DNA of 64,000 nt, from NCBI GenBank assembly GCA_016718385.1, contig JADKDK010000001.1, positions 620,001 through 684,000 of the forward strand, in the 5' to 3' direction. The position numbers and the translations under genes were made by a program. The notes beneath the pieces are model-generated. The model was not told the DNA's origin, did no database searches, and saw only the letters and a list, made by a program, of their open reading frames with translations. This stretch comes from Gammaproteobacteria bacterium. Its GTDB lineage: Bacteria > Pseudomonadota > Gammaproteobacteria > Pseudomonadales > UBA5518. This document shows, piece after piece, positions 27,378 to 37,991 of this stretch; the stretch's first letter is position 1; the number at the start of each line of letters is the position of its first letter.

Positions 27378-28547
27378 ATGGCATCAGCAAGGGTTCCCGG
27401 GAAGGGGCGTGGTGCAGCGCTCCTGATGCTGCTCGCGGGCGCCTGGCTGCTCGCCGGGTGCTCGGGCGACGCCGACGTGCCCACCGCGCGGGCCGCGGGC
27501 ACGTCGGCCATGACGCTCGAACTGGACGCCAATGACGTCGTGACCGCCGAGCGGCGCGTGCTGGCGCGCCGGCTGCCCATCTCGGGCTCGCTGACACCGC
27601 TGGTGCAGAGCCAGCTGAAATCCAAGGTGGCCGGCGAGGTGCTCGAGGTCCGTCACCGCGAGGGCGACGCGGTGCGCCGCGGGGAAGTGCTGCTGCGCAT
27701 CGACACGCGCAGCCAGGAGGCGCAGGTCGCGAGTCAGAAGGCGGCGCTGGACAAGGCGCGCGCGGATCTCGGCATCGCGCGGCTCAATGTCGAGAACAGC
27801 GAGCGCCTGCTGGCGAAGAAGTTCATCGCGCAGAACGTGCTCGACACCCAGAAAAGCGTCTACGCGGCGGCTCTCGCCAGCGTGCAGCTGGCCGAGGCGC
27901 AGCTGCGCCTGGCCGAGATCGGGCTTGCCGATGCCGTGGTGCGTGCCCCCTTCGACGCGGTGGTGGCGCGCCGCTTCGCCGAGCCCGGCGAGAAGGTCTC
28001 CAGCGATTCCGCGCTGCTCGAACTCGTGGACCTCTCGCGGCTCGAGCTGCAGGCCGCGGCGCCCGCCGCCGACACGCCCGCGATCGCCCCCGGCCAGCTG
28101 GCCGAGGTGCGCGTGGACGGCTTCGGCAAGCGCGTCTTCGAGGCGCGCGTGGAGCGCATCAATCCCGTCACCGAGCAGGGCTCGCGCCAGATCCTGCTCT
28201 ACCTCGCGATCGACAACGCCGATGGCGCGCTGCGTGGCGGCATGTTCGCGCAAGGGGATCTGGTGATCGAGCGCAGCGAGGCGGTGCTGGCGATACCGGC
28301 CGCGGCCGTGAAGCAGGAAGCGGGCATCGACTACGCGTGGGTGATCGAGGGCGGGGTGCTGCTGCGCAAGCAACTCACGCTGGGCGCGGCGCGCGGCGCC
28401 GAGGGCCTGGTCGAGGTGCGCGCGGGCCTGGAGGCGGGCGCGCGGCTCGTGGCCGTCGCGCTCGACGGCGTGCAGCCGGGCGTGCCGGTCACCGTGACCG
28501 GCGCGCAACGGGCGTCGGCGCCGGGCAACCTGGCGGTGGCGCCCTGA
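27378..28547 (+). CDS. RND efflux periplasmic adaptor subunit (lipoprotein)
   Basis: A 389-residue membrane fusion protein. A signal peptide ends in a lipobox with LLAGC (Cys28), so the protein is anchored to the inner membrane facing the periplasm. Seen are the barrel-sandwich halves (VAGEVLEVRHREGDAVRRGEVLLRID and VVRAPFDAVVARRFAEPGEKV), a coiled-coil hairpin between them and the beta-barrel region. It links the pump to an outer-membrane channel. The ATG at 27378 gives the signal peptide; earlier codons do not. The pump gene follows 22 bases later; no outer-membrane channel gene is adjacent. Confidence 0.9.
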   Translation: MASARVPGKGRGAALLMLLAGAWLLAGCSGDADVPTARAAGTSAMTLELDANDVVTAERRVLARRLPISGSLTPLVQSQLKSKVAGEVLEVRHREGDAVRRGEVLLRIDTRSQEAQVASQKAALDKARADLGIARLNVENSERLLAKKFIAQNVLDTQKSVYAAALASVQLAEAQLRLAEIGLADAVVRAPFDAVVARRFAEPGEKVSSDSALLELVDLSRLELQAAAPAADTPAIAPGQLAEVRVDGFGKRVFEARVERINPVTEQGSRQILLYLAIDNADGALRGGMFAQGDLVIERSEAVLAIPAAAVKQEAGIDYAWVIEGGVLLRKQLTLGAARGAEGLVEVRAGLEAGARLVAVALDGVQPGVPVTVTGAQRASAPGNLAVAP

Positions 28548-28569
28548 GCGTGCACCGGAGGGCAGCGCC

Positions 28570-31500
28570 ATGTGGATGACGCGCATCAGCATCGGCCAGC
28601 CCGTGTTCGCCACCATGGTCATGCTCGCGCTCGTGGTGCTGGGCGCGTTCTCGTACCTCCGCTTGCCGGTGGAGCAGATGCCGGACGTCGAGAGCCCGGT
28701 AGTCTCCGTGATCCTGCGCTACCCGGGCGCCTCGCCCGAGGCGATCGAGAACGACCTGCTGAAGCCGATCGAGAACGCCATCAACACGGTCGACGGCATC
28801 CAGCGCATCTTTGCCACGGCGCGCGAGGGCGCCGGCTACATGAGGGTCGAGCTGCGGCTGGACACCGACATGGCCGTGGCCACCCAGGACCTGCGTGACA
28901 AGATCGCGCAGCTCGCTCCCGCGCTGCCGGAGGACGCCGACGATCCGCTGGTCACGCGCACCAACGAGCAGGACAACGCGGCTCCGGTGGTGAATCTCTC
29001 GATCCACTCCAAGACGCGCCCGCTGCGCGAACTCTCGACGCTGACCGAGCAGGTGGTGGTGAAGCGCCTGCAGAACGTGGCCGGTGTGGGCAGCGTGGTG
29101 GTCAACGGTGCCGTGGCGCGCCAGATCAAGGTGCTGCTGCGACCCGAGCAGATGCGCGCACACGGCGTGGGCGTGGACGAGGTGATCGCGGCGATCCAGG
29201 CCGCGAACCAGGACCTGCCGGCGGGTTCCATCCGCCGCGGCAACAGCGAGCAGCTGGTGCGCGTGGAGGGCCGCATCCGGGACCCGCGCGAGTTCGGCCG
29301 CATCATCGTCACCACGCGCGGCGGCGCGATGTACCTGCAACAGGGCGGGCTGCCGATCCACCTCGACCAGGTGGCCGAGATCGTCGATGGCGAGGCGGAG
29401 CCCGAGTCGGTCGCGCGCCTGAACGGTGCGCCCGCGCTCAGCCTCAACATCTTCAAGGTGCAGGGATCGAACGTGGTTGCGGTCGGGGACGGCGTGCGCG
29501 ATGCCGTGGAGGAACTGACGAAGCGCCTGCCGCCGGACGTCGAATTCACGATCGTGCAGTCGAGCGCCGAGACCGTCAAGGCGCAGCTCTCCAGCGTCAA
29601 GATGACCATCCTCGAGGGCGCGGCGCTCACGGTGTTCATCGTGTTCCTGTTCCTGCACTCCTGGCGCTCCACGATCATCACCGGCCTCACGCTGCCGATC
29701 TCGGTGATCGCGACCTTCATCGTGCTGTACGCCTGCGGCTTCACCCTGAACTTCGTCACGCTGATGGCGCTCAGCCTCTGCATCGGCCTGCTGATCGACG
29801 ACGCCATCGTGGTGCGCGAGAACATCGTGCGCCACCTCGGCATGGGCAAGAGCCACCGCGTCGCGGCGCAGGGAAGGCACCGAGGAGATAGGCCTGGCGG
29901 TGACGGCCACGACCTTCGCGATCCTCGCGGTGTTCGTGCCGGTGGCTTTCATGGGCGGCTACGTCGGCCGCTACTTCTTTCAGTTCGGTATCACGATCGC
30001 GGTCGCGGTGCTGGTGTCGCTGTTCGTGAGTTTCACGCTGGACCCGATGCTGTCCTCGGTGTGGCGCGACCCGCCGGAGAACCGCTTTCGCCGCTTTCCC
30101 TGGCTGGGCCGGCTGATGGCGCGCATCGAGGACGCTGTCGAGGCGCTGCACCGCGGCTACGGCCGCGTGCTGGCGTGGGCGCTGCGTGACGGGCGGACCT
30201 TCCTGTTTCTCGGCAACCGCGGCATCGTGCTGTGGGGCGCGGCGGGCGTGTTCGCCGGCAGCCTGCTACTGCTGCCGATGATCGGCACCGAGTTCATCCC
30301 GAAGACCGACGAGAGCTTCATCTCGCTGCGCATCAACGTGCCCGTGGGCTCCAGCCTGGAGTACACCGACGCCAAGACCCGGCAGGTGGAGCAGGCGCTG
30401 CGCGAGTTTCCCGAGATCGCGGCGGTCGATACGCAGGTCGGCACCTACGAGGGAAAGAACTACGCGCGCCTGAACCTGCGCCTCACGGATCCCGGCGTCA
30501 GCGCACGCCGCTCGCAGCAGGAGATCGAGGGCGCGATCCGGGAACGCCTCGCGAGCATCGCCGCCATCGATCTGCAGATGGGTTTCCAGGACAGCGTGTT
30601 CGTCTCGATCCTCGGCCCCGACCCGCTGAGATTGAAGGAACTGTCGGACGAGCTGATGGCGAAGATGGCCGAGATCCCCGGTATCGCCGACCTCGTGAGC
30701 AGCGAGGCCGACGCCAATCCCACGGTGGCCGTGCGCATCAAGCGTGAGCTGGCGAGCGACCTCGGCCTCACCACGGAGCGTATCGGACGCGCGCTGCGCC
30801 CGCTGGTGGCGGGTGACGAGGTGAGCCACTGGCTGGCCCCGGACGGCCAGGATTACGACGTGATCGTGCAGCTGCCGCAGAGCGCGCGCGAGGTGGTGGA
30901 CGACCTGGGCGACCTGTACCTGACCAGCACGCGGCTCGATGCCGACGGCTTGCCGCTGCTGGTGCCGCTGCGCCAGGTGGCGGAGCTGGAGCAGACCATG
31001 GGTCCGCTGCAGATCAAGCGCCTCAACCTGCAGCGGCGCGTCTCGCTCCAGGCGCGCGCCCAGGGCCGCGCCTCGGGCGACGTGGGCAGCGACGTGCAGA
31101 AGCTCATGGCGGACACGAAACTCCCGCCGGGCTACCGCTTCGACATAGGTGGCCAGCAGGAGATGATGACGCAGACGTTCAGCGCCGTCGCGGCCGCGAT
31201 GGGGCTGGCCGTGATCTTCATCTATTTCATCCTCGCCTCGCAGTTCGCGAGCTTCCTGCAGCCGGTGGCGATCATGGCCTCGCTGCCGCTGTCTTTCGTG
31301 GGGGCCTTCATCGCGCTGCTCGTCACGGGCACCACGCTGAGCATGTTCTCGATGGTGGGCATGATCCTGCTGATGGGCCTGGTGACCAAGAACGCGATCC
31401 TGCTGGTGGATTTCGCGAACCAGGGATTGCGCGAGGGCAAGCCGCTGCGCGAGGCCGTGCTGGACGCGGGGCAGGTGCGGCTCAGACCGATCCTGATGAC

Positions 31501-31771
31501 CTCGCTGGCGATGATCTTCGGCATGCTGCCGATGGCCATCGGCGCGGGCAGCGGTGGCGACCTCAACGCCCCGATGGCGCGCGCCGTGATCGGCGGCGTG
31601 ATCACCTCGACGCTGCTGACACTGGTGGTGGTACCGGTGATCTACACCTACCTGCACGTCTTCGGCCTGCGCGCGAAGCGATGGTTCGATGCAGGGGCGC
31701 CTTCCGTGGGTTCGGCTCCCGTGGGTTCGGCTTCAGCCGAACATTCCTGGTCCGGACCTCAACCCGAGTGA
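28570..31771 (+). pseudogene. RND efflux pump permease, one single-base frameshift
   Basis: An inner-membrane drug/proton antiporter of about 1066 residues if one base is removed. The first frame (28570 to about 29873) holds TM1, the first porter domain and TM2-4 up to LLIDDAIVVREN, the proton-relay segment. The second frame continues with TM5, the second half and TM12, ending at 31771. The frames meet at the GGG run 29871-29873: removing one G restores EGTEEIGLAVTATTF. Everything else is intact. The last residues of the second frame read through a GTGG hairpin repeat (VGSASAEH), a tail that normal pumps lack. It is cotranscribed with the adaptor. Confidence 0.87.
31706..31742 (+). repeat. 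REP-like hairpin inside the RND pump C-terminus
   Basis: A half unit at 31706-31717 and a full direct copy at 31721-31742 (GTGG form, arm GTTCGGC). Both are translated as part of the pump's last residues because the GTGG form contains no TAG. Confidence 0.85.
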
Positions 31772-31815
31772 TCCGTCAGCGCCCGCCCGCGCAAACCCGT
31801 TTCGCGATCGGCTCG

Positions 31816-31998
31816 GTGAAGGCAATCCGTCGGATAGCGTCGGAGACGGAACGAGCGCTCGCGATCGCGCCGGACTATGCCCTGGTCCATGCGCTCCACA
31901 GTTGGGGCTGCAATGCCGCCATCATCAACGGCATCGACGAAGACCACGAGCTGGCCGTGGCCGCGCCCCTGCTCGAGAGAAAGGCGCCGGAGCAACCG
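31816..31998 (+). pseudogene. Possible remnant of a TPR-containing regulator
   Basis: In one frame the residues ERALAIAPDYALVHALHSWG and, a little later, DEDHELAVAAPLLERK resemble the TPR part of adenylate-cyclase/CadC-like regulators, where similar text follows the DNA-binding or cyclase domain. Nothing upstream or downstream continues it. Only about 60 residues survive, so the call rests on weak resemblance. It occupies most of the 294-base gap between the RND pump and the phosphatase. Confidence 0.3.
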
Positions 31999-32065
31999 GT
32001 TCCACGGGGACATGCCGGCAAGACTTCATGCAAAGCCGGTGCGAACGGCGCGGTTATCGGTGCTC

Positions 32066-32740
32066 TCAGACCGCGTCGAGGTCGAGCAGCGTGAGCGTGC
32101 CGCCCGGCAGGAAGATGCCGGTGTCGATGAACAGCGCGTTGGCGCGACGCAGCGGGGCACGCACCACGGTGTGGCCGTGGATGGTGCAGTCGATGCCGGC
32201 TACCGGCGGGGCGTGCGTGCGCGTGATGCGGCTGCGTGCCCACAGCATCTCCTGCTGCAGTTTCTCGTCGCGCGCGACCGATGCGATGTCGCCCCAGTCC
32301 GTCACCGGGCACTGCGCGTGGCAGATGCCGAAGCGCCTGCCGCTGCGATGCTCCACCGTGATCGCCCATGGCATCCGTGCGCACAGCGCGCCCGCGCTGC
32401 GGCCCGCCGCGTTCGGCTCCCGGTCGTCGAGCGCCCAGTCGCCGCCGTTCTGGCGCCAGACGTCGAGCAGCAGTATCTCGCCGTCGAGTACGCGCAGCAG
32501 CATGTCCTCGTGGTTGCCGCGTACGGCGTAAAACCACGGTTCGCCGAGCAGCGCGGCGCAGCCGGGCGAGTCGGGACCGCGATCGATCAGGTCGCCCGTG
32601 CTGAACAGGCGGTCGCGTCCGGGATGGAATCGCGCGCGCGCGAGCGAATCCTGCAGCGCAACCAGGTATCCGTGCAGGTCGCCGACCACGAAATCGCGGC
32701 CGCGCCGGTTCGGCGGCACCACGAGGTGGAACACGCTCAT
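32066..32740 (-). CDS. Metallophosphoesterase, serine/threonine phosphatase-like
   Basis: A 224-residue PPP-type phosphatase close to the lambda/PrpA-PrpE group. The metal-binding blocks are in order: GDLHGY, GDLIDRG and RGNHE, then HGHT near the C-terminus. It removes phosphate from proteins or cleaves nucleotide polyphosphates in the cytoplasm. Its ATG overlaps the MATE stop as ATGA, so the two are coupled. The pairing with a drug exporter has no evident reason. Confidence 0.87.
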   Translation of the reverse strand: MSVFHLVVPPNRRGRDFVVGDLHGYLVALQDSLARARFHPGRDRLFSTGDLIDRGPDSPGCAALLGEPWFYAVRGNHEDMLLRVLDGEILLLDVWRQNGGDWALDDREPNAAGRSAGALCARMPWAITVEHRSGRRFGICHAQCPVTDWGDIASVARDEKLQQEMLWARSRITRTHAPPVAGIDCTIHGHTVVRAPLRRANALFIDTGIFLPGGTLTLLDLDAV

Positions 32741-34164
32741 GCGCCCACCGCCTGCGTCGCGCTTGCGCCGGGCGCCGGCGCGGCCGCGCGCAGGTGGCGC
32801 CGGCTGGTGCGCGCCAGGCGCCAGGCGATCGCCAGCGCCGCCACGCCGATCGCGGCCAGCATGCCGATCCAGAAACCCGCGACACCGAGGCCGCCGCTCC
32901 ACGGCGAGCCCATCGCGAGTGTCCAGCACAGCGGCAGCCCGAACAGCCAGTAGGCGGCGATATCGATCGCCGAGGCGACGCGCGTGTCCTTGTAGCCGCG
33001 CAGCGCCATGCCGGCGCCTATCTGCACCGAGTCGAACACGCGGTAGGCGGCGGCGAACAGCAGCAGCATCGTGCCGAGCTCGGCGACCGCGGCGTCGCGG
33101 GTGAACAGCGCGGTGATCGGGTGGCGCAGCGCGATGATCGCGCCCGCCTGCAGGAGCGCGATGCCCACCAGCAGCAGCATGCCGGTGGCGCAGACGTCGC
33201 GCGCACCGCGCGGATTGCCGCCGCCCAGCTCGTGCGCCACGCGCACCGACATCGCCTGGCCCACGCCGAGCGGGATCGTCAGCATCAGGGTATCGACGGT
33301 GATGGCCACCGCGTGCCCGGCGATCGCGACCGCGCCGAGCGAGGCCATCAGCATCGGGAGTACCGCGAAGAAGCCGCCGACGGCGAGCAGCGACAGGCCG
33401 ATCGGCAGCCCGAGCGCGAGCATGGCGCGCAGCTCGCGCACGACCGGAGCGCCGAAGTCCTGCCACAACCGGTAGCCACGCAGCGCCGGTGCGAACAGCG
33501 CGTACAGGGTCCACGCGAAGACGAGTAGCGCGAAGGAGATCATCGTTGCCCAACCGCAGCCGGCGCCGCCGAGGCGCGGCAAGCCGAAGGCGCCCATCAC
33601 CAGTGCGTAGTCGAGCGGGATATTGACGAGGAAGGCGCCCAGGTTCAGCCACATCACGGGCCGCGTCAGGCCGAGGCCTTCGTTGGTGGTGCGAAAGCAG
33701 ACCGCGAAGGGCAGCAGCAGTGCCGTGCCTATGGTCGGCAACAGATAGCCTGCCGCCACCGTGGTGACTTGCGGCTCCGCGTCTAGCAGGCGTACCGCGT
33801 GCATGGCGCCGAAGATCGCGAGCGCCGAGAACACGGCGAGCGGCAACGCCAGCCACACGGCCTGCTGGAACTGGCGGCGGATGGCCGCGACGTTGCCGGC
33901 ACCGTACGCATGACCGATCAGCGCGCTGTTGGCGAGCATCGTGCCGAAGACCAGCAGCATCGACAGGTCCCAGGCGTAGAAGCCGATGGTGACGCCGGCG
34001 AGGTCGTTGGTGCCGGCATGCCCGGCGATCACCACGTCGGTGACCCCCATGCCGATGATCGCGAACTGTCCCGCCACCAGCGGCAGCGCGAGATGCAGCA
34101 TGCGGCGCGATTCGGCGCGAAAGCGCTGCAGCCGGGGCGGATGGTTCGGTTTGTCGACGGCCAT
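32737..34164 (-). CDS. MATE family efflux transporter
   Basis: A 475-residue inner-membrane antiporter with twelve expected membrane segments arranged as two similar halves. The N-half has LPLVAGQFAIIGMGVTDVVIAGHAGT and the MATE block FRTTNEGLGLTRPVMWLNLGAFLVNIPLDYALV. It exports cationic drugs or metabolites using sodium or protons. No clear ribosome site precedes the ATG at 34164, so weak translation is possible. The last codons overlap the phosphatase start. Confidence 0.9.
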   Translation of the reverse strand: MAVDKPNHPPRLQRFRAESRRMLHLALPLVAGQFAIIGMGVTDVVIAGHAGTNDLAGVTIGFYAWDLSMLLVFGTMLANSALIGHAYGAGNVAAIRRQFQQAVWLALPLAVFSALAIFGAMHAVRLLDAEPQVTTVAAGYLLPTIGTALLLPFAVCFRTTNEGLGLTRPVMWLNLGAFLVNIPLDYALVMGAFGLPRLGGAGCGWATMISFALLVFAWTLYALFAPALRGYRLWQDFGAPVVRELRAMLALGLPIGLSLLAVGGFFAVLPMLMASLGAVAIAGHAVAITVDTLMLTIPLGVGQAMSVRVAHELGGGNPRGARDVCATGMLLLVGIALLQAGAIIALRHPITALFTRDAAVAELGTMLLLFAAAYRVFDSVQIGAGMALRGYKDTRVASAIDIAAYWLFGLPLCWTLAMGSPWSGGLGVAGFWIGMLAAIGVAALAIAWRLARTSRRHLRAAAPAPGASATQAVGA

Positions 34165-34223
34165 GCGCCATTCTGGCCAATGGCGCCTGTCGCGGCCAGT
34201 GAATTAGCGGGTTCGTTCAACGC

Positions 34224-34282
34224 GTGGGTCCGCATTCATGCGGACATCCATCCGGACATTGTCCGGCTGAAGCCGGACCTAC
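34224..34282. repeat. REP-like hairpins, head-to-head pair
   Basis: A direct GTGG copy at 34224-34245 (arm GTCCGCA) and an inverted GTAG copy at 34261-34282 (arm GTCCGGC), in the gap between the mtfA stop and the MATE start. Neither overlaps a stop codon. Confidence 0.9.
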
Positions 34283-34296
34283 GTCGGACCTGCGTG

Positions 34297-35058
34297 TCAG
34301 GCGTGTTGCCCGAGCAACGGATCCTGGCGATAGAAGCGCGCGAGCAGCGAGTAGGCCTCGGGCAGCACCTCGTGCAGATGCTCCGGGATCGTGAAGAAGT
34401 GTTCGCTGAGCACCGCGAAGAACTCCGCGGGGGATTCCAGCGCGTAGTCGTCCACCTCGGTCTCGCCGTAGGCGTCCCAGTCCGCGCCGGTGCGCTCCCA
34501 CGCGTCGGTCATCACGCGCCTCCACTCGGCGCCACTGACGCCCGATCCCGACAGGTCCGGCACACCGTTCATGTCGCCGTCCCCGAGATCGAGCTTGTGC
34601 GCACACTCGTGGATCACGACGTGGTAGCCCTCGGCCTCGCGCGAGGCCTCCACGTCCGCCCAGGAAAGCAGCATCGGCCCGGCATCCCAGCTCTCGCCCG
34701 CGACCCGCTCGTGTCCCGTGTGCACCACGCCGGCCTCGTCGACTTCCTCGCGCGGCGCGAGGAACTCGTCCGGATACACGATCACGCCGCGAAAGCTGCG
34801 ATAGGCGCCGAGCCCGAGGTGCAGCACCGGCAGCGCGGCAGCGATGGCGATCTCGATGCGTTGCCGTGGCTGCAGGCTGAAACCGGCCGCTGGCGCTAGG
34901 ATCTTGTCGGCGAGGAACAGTGTCGCGGTCTCGCGCAGCCGCTGGCGCCCGGCCTCGTCCAGCCACGCGAGCAGCGGCAACCGGGCGCAGACGGCTTCCC
35001 AGTCGCGATCGGCAAAGGCGTGGCGGGCAAGTTTTCGACGGCGCCAGAACTCGAACAC
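34297..35058 (-). CDS. mtfA: Zinc-dependent peptidase MtfA family
   Basis: A 253-residue protein of the MtfA (M90) peptidase family. The zinc motif HECAH is seen in VVIHECAHKLDLGDGDMNGVP, and the distal YALESPAEFFAVLSEHFF supplies the third ligand region. In enterobacteria MtfA binds and inactivates the glucose repressor Mlc and has aminopeptidase activity; no mlc is seen here. The GTG at 35058 was chosen because GGAG lies nine bases before it and the family begins near FEFWRRR. A universal stress gene lies just upstream on the same strand. Confidence 0.85.
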   Translation of the reverse strand: MFEFWRRRKLARHAFADRDWEAVCARLPLLAWLDEAGRQRLRETATLFLADKILAPAAGFSLQPRQRIEIAIAAALPVLHLGLGAYRSFRGVIVYPDEFLAPREEVDEAGVVHTGHERVAGESWDAGPMLLSWADVEASREAEGYHVVIHECAHKLDLGDGDMNGVPDLSGSGVSGAEWRRVMTDAWERTGADWDAYGETEVDDYALESPAEFFAVLSEHFFTIPEHLHEVLPEAYSLLARFYRQDPLLGQHA

Positions 35059-35080
35059 GCGGACTCCGGTGGGAACCGGG

Positions 35081-35502
35081 TCAGCGTACCACGGTAACGG
35101 CGCAATGGGCGTGGCGGATGACTTTCTCGCTGACGCTGCCGAGCAGCAGTTCACGCACCGGCGACAGCCCGCGGCTGCCCATCACGATCAGGCTGGCACG
35201 CTCGCGGCGCGCGAGCGCGACGATTTCCTCGGCAGGGTCGCCGATGCTGACCAGCGTGCGCGCGGCAGTCGCGTGGCCGATCGCAGCGCGCGCCTTGTCG
35301 AAGCTCGGACCCGCGATGCGGCGCTCGGCTTCCTCGATCTGCGCCGCGTCGAGCGCGCCCAGCGCCAGCGTCTCCGAGCCGCGCGCAGCGTGCACGTGCA
35401 GCAGGATCAGTTCCGCCCCCTGGCCGCCGCATACCTCGCGGCCCACGCGGCGGCGTGCGCCGATGCGTCGGATCCGTCAACCGGTACCAGCACGCTTTCC
35501 AT
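35081..35502 (-). pseudogene. Universal stress protein, single-base deletion
   Basis: The N-terminal frame from ATG 35502 reads MESVLVPVDGSDASAHAAAW and the C-terminal frame, to 35081, holds GAELILLHVHA and the nucleotide loop GSRGLSPVRELLLGS. They join in the C run 35416-35420 (five G in the gene); six would give a continuous 140-residue UspA protein, the family's normal length. Each part is well conserved, so the deletion is recent or a sequence error. It lies 22 bases before mtfA and 29 bases after the pyrophosphatase stop, on the same strand. Confidence 0.8.
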
Positions 35503-35531
35503 CTTTGGCAGTCTCCCTTGTCACGTCCGGG

Positions 35532-37572
35532 TCAGAGCAACGGCGCGATCACCAGGCTCACGATCGCCATCACGTTGATCAGGATGTTCATCGAGGGTCC
35601 GGCGGTGTCCTTGAAGGGATCGCCAACGGTATCGCCGACGACCGTGGCCGAATGCACGGAGGAGTGCTTACCACCGTAGTGACCCTTTTCCACGTGCTTC
35701 TTGGCGTTGTCCCACGCGCCGCCGGCGTTGGACATCATCAGGGCCAGCAGCACGCAGGCGAGCAGCCCGCCGCCGAGCGCACCGCCCAGCGCCTCGGCGC
35801 CAATGCCGAAACCCACCAGCGGCGGCGTGGCGACGGCGATGAGCCCGGGCAGCAGCATGCGCCGCAGCGCCGCGGCCCGTGGCGATGTCGATGCACCTGG
35901 CAGTGTCGGGCTCCGCGGTGCCTTCCATCAAGCCCGGGATCTCGCGGAACTGGCGCCGGATCTCGACGATCATCTCCATGGCGGCATCACCGACCGCGGT
36001 CATCGCCATCGAGGCGATCAGGAACGGGACGATGCCACCGATGAACAGCCCGACCAGCACCTGCGGGTTGTTGAGCGACAGGTCGATCGTGCCCTGTCCC
36101 GTCGCGGCCCAGTGCGCGTCGACCGTCTCGACGTAGGCGGCGATGATCGCCAGTGCCGCCAGTGCCGCGGCACCGATCGCGAAGCCCTTGCCGATCGCGG
36201 CGGTGGTGTTGCCCAGCGCGTCCAGTGAATCGGTGATCTCGCGCGTCTCGGGACCGAGGCCTGCCATCTCGGCGATGCCGCCGGCGTTGTCGGCCACCGG
36301 CCCGAAGGCGTCGATCGCCATCGTGATACCCACGGTCGCGAGCATGCCGACCGCGGCGATCCCGACGCCGTAGAGGTCAGCGAATCCGGTCGACACGTAG
36401 ATGATTGCGCAGATCGCGAGCATGGGCACGGTCACCGACTGCATGCCGACCGCCAACCCGGTGATCAGCACGGTCGCCGGCCCGGTCTGCCCGGCCGCGG
36501 CGATACGCAGCACCGGCGTGGACGAGGTGTACCACTCGGTGACCAGGCCGATCACGATGCCGCCGGCGGCGCCGCAGATCACGGACCACCATACCGCGGC
36601 TTCGATCCCGAGCGCGTCGATCACGAACCACGCCGCGACGATGAACAGCAGCGGTGCGGCGACGGTGCCGCTGCGCAGCGCCAGCGCGGGCCGCTGCGCG
36701 CACAGCAGCCGGACTACCATGATGCCCGTGATCGAGGCCAGCAGCCCGATGGACGCGAGCGCGAGCGGCAGGAACATCAGCGCCGCGCGCGCGGGCGCCT
36801 CCTCCAGTTGCGGCGCCAGGGCGCCGATCTGCGCGATGGCCATCGTCGATGCGATCGCGATCGTGGCGATCATCGCGCCGCAGTACGACTCGAAGATGTC
36901 CGAGCCCATCCCGGCGACGTCGCCGACGTTGTCGCCGACGTTGTCCGCGATCACGCCGGGATTGCGCGGGTCGTCCTCCGGTATGCCCGCTTCGAGCTTG
37001 CCCACCAGGTCCGAGCCTACGTCCGCGCTCTTGGTGTAGATGCCGCCGCCGACGCGGGAGAACAGCGCGACGGTGGAGGCACCCATGCCGAAGCCGTGGA
37101 TCGCGTGCGCCGTGTGCGGGTCGCCGCCGAACACGAGGTAGAGCGAACCCAGGCCGAGCAGCCCCAGCGAGGCGACGCAGAGCCCCATGATCGATCCGCC
37201 GTAGAAGGCCACCGACAGGGCGGCCGCCGCACCCTGCGTGTGCGCGGCCGTGGTGGTGCGCACGTTCGCCCTGGTCGCGGCGTACATGCCCAACCAGCCC
37301 GCGAGCGCCGAACAGGCGGCGCCGCAGAGGAACGCGAGTGCTGTATTGGCGCCGAGGAAGTACCACAGCAGCGCGATCAGTACCGCGGCGAACAGCGCCA
37401 GCGTCCTGTATTCGCGCTGCAGGAACACCATGGCGCCGAGATGGATCGCCGCGGCGATCTTGATCACCTTGCCATCGCCTTCGGGACGACGCGTGAGCAA
37501 CAGGTAGATCACGAAGGCGCAGGCAAGGCCGAGTACGCCGAGCAGGGGCGGGAGCTGCTGCACGCCGGTCAT
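35532..37572 (-). pseudogene. hppA: Membrane proton-pumping pyrophosphatase, one single-base frameshift
   Basis: A K+-dependent type H+-PPase of about 679 residues if one base is removed. The substrate site is clear: DVGSDLVGK, EDDPRNP and DNVGDNVGD. GNTTAAIGKG, with Ala rather than Lys, is the mark of potassium-stimulated enzymes. The C-terminal frame (35532-35858) has GGAWDNAKKHVE and GDPFKDTAGPS. The frames meet at CCC 35876-35878 (GGG in the gene): removing one G gives ATAAALRRMLLPGL. The protein uses pyrophosphate to pump ions across the inner membrane through 15-16 segments. AAGGAGG precedes the ATG. Confidence 0.88.
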
Positions 37573-37690
37573 GAAATCCTCCTTGCGCTGGCGCAGGACG
37601 AATCAGAGCTACAGAGCCGGCCCGATCATAGGAGAAGCGGGGGACGGAACTCAAGCCCCGGTGCGCGGCGCCTGAACACAATCCTGTGCG

Positions 37691-37709
37691 GACGTTTCGC
37701 GGAAACGTC
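37691..37709. promoter_or_regulatory. Palindrome upstream of hicAB (possible operator)
   Basis: GACGTTT-CGCGG-AAACGTC, with perfect 7-base arms, lies 3 bases before the -35 of the hicAB promoter. HicB-type antitoxins repress their own operon at such sites. The same arms recur downstream of hicB. Confidence 0.5.
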
Positions 37710-37712
37710 GCG

Positions 37713-37741
37713 TGGACTTGTTCGATCTCCCGCTATATATT
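37713..37741 (+). promoter_or_regulatory. Sigma-70-like promoter of hicAB
   Basis: TGGACT (37713-37718, 4 of 6 match) and TATATT (37736-37741, 5 of 6 match), 17 bases apart, about 53 bases before hicA. Confidence 0.5.
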
Positions 37742-37793
37742 CGGTCGCGCTGGCAGGGAAGGACTCCGATCGGGCTCTACATGGACACAGGGC

Positions 37794-37991
37794 ATGCCAC
37801 CGAAAATTCGTGAACTCATCCTGCAGTTGCAGCGTGCCGGCTTTGCGGACAGGGGCGGAAAGGGTAGCCATCGTAACTTCGTGCATCCGGATGCTTCCCG
37901 CCCGGTGACCTTGTCCGGCAACCCGGGCGACGATGCAAGGCAGTACCAGGTACGCGCCGTGCGCGCAGCTATCGAGGAGACCGAGCGATGA
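37794..37991 (+). CDS. hicA: HicA toxin (mRNA interferase)
   Basis: A 65-residue HicA. The double-stranded-RNA-binding-like fold carries the catalytic His26 in GGKGSHRNFVHP, the position needed for mRNA cleavage in the family. The N-terminus PPKIRELILQLQRAGF is typical. It blocks translation by cutting mRNA unless bound by HicB. The ATG at 37794 was chosen because the frame upstream does not match the family; the ribosome site is weak. The stop overlaps the hicB start as ATGA. The gene stands next to an Mrr-type nuclease, in lower-GC DNA. Confidence 0.9.
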   Translation: MPPKIRELILQLQRAGFADRGGKGSHRNFVHPDASRPVTLSGNPGDDARQYQVRAVRAAIEETER

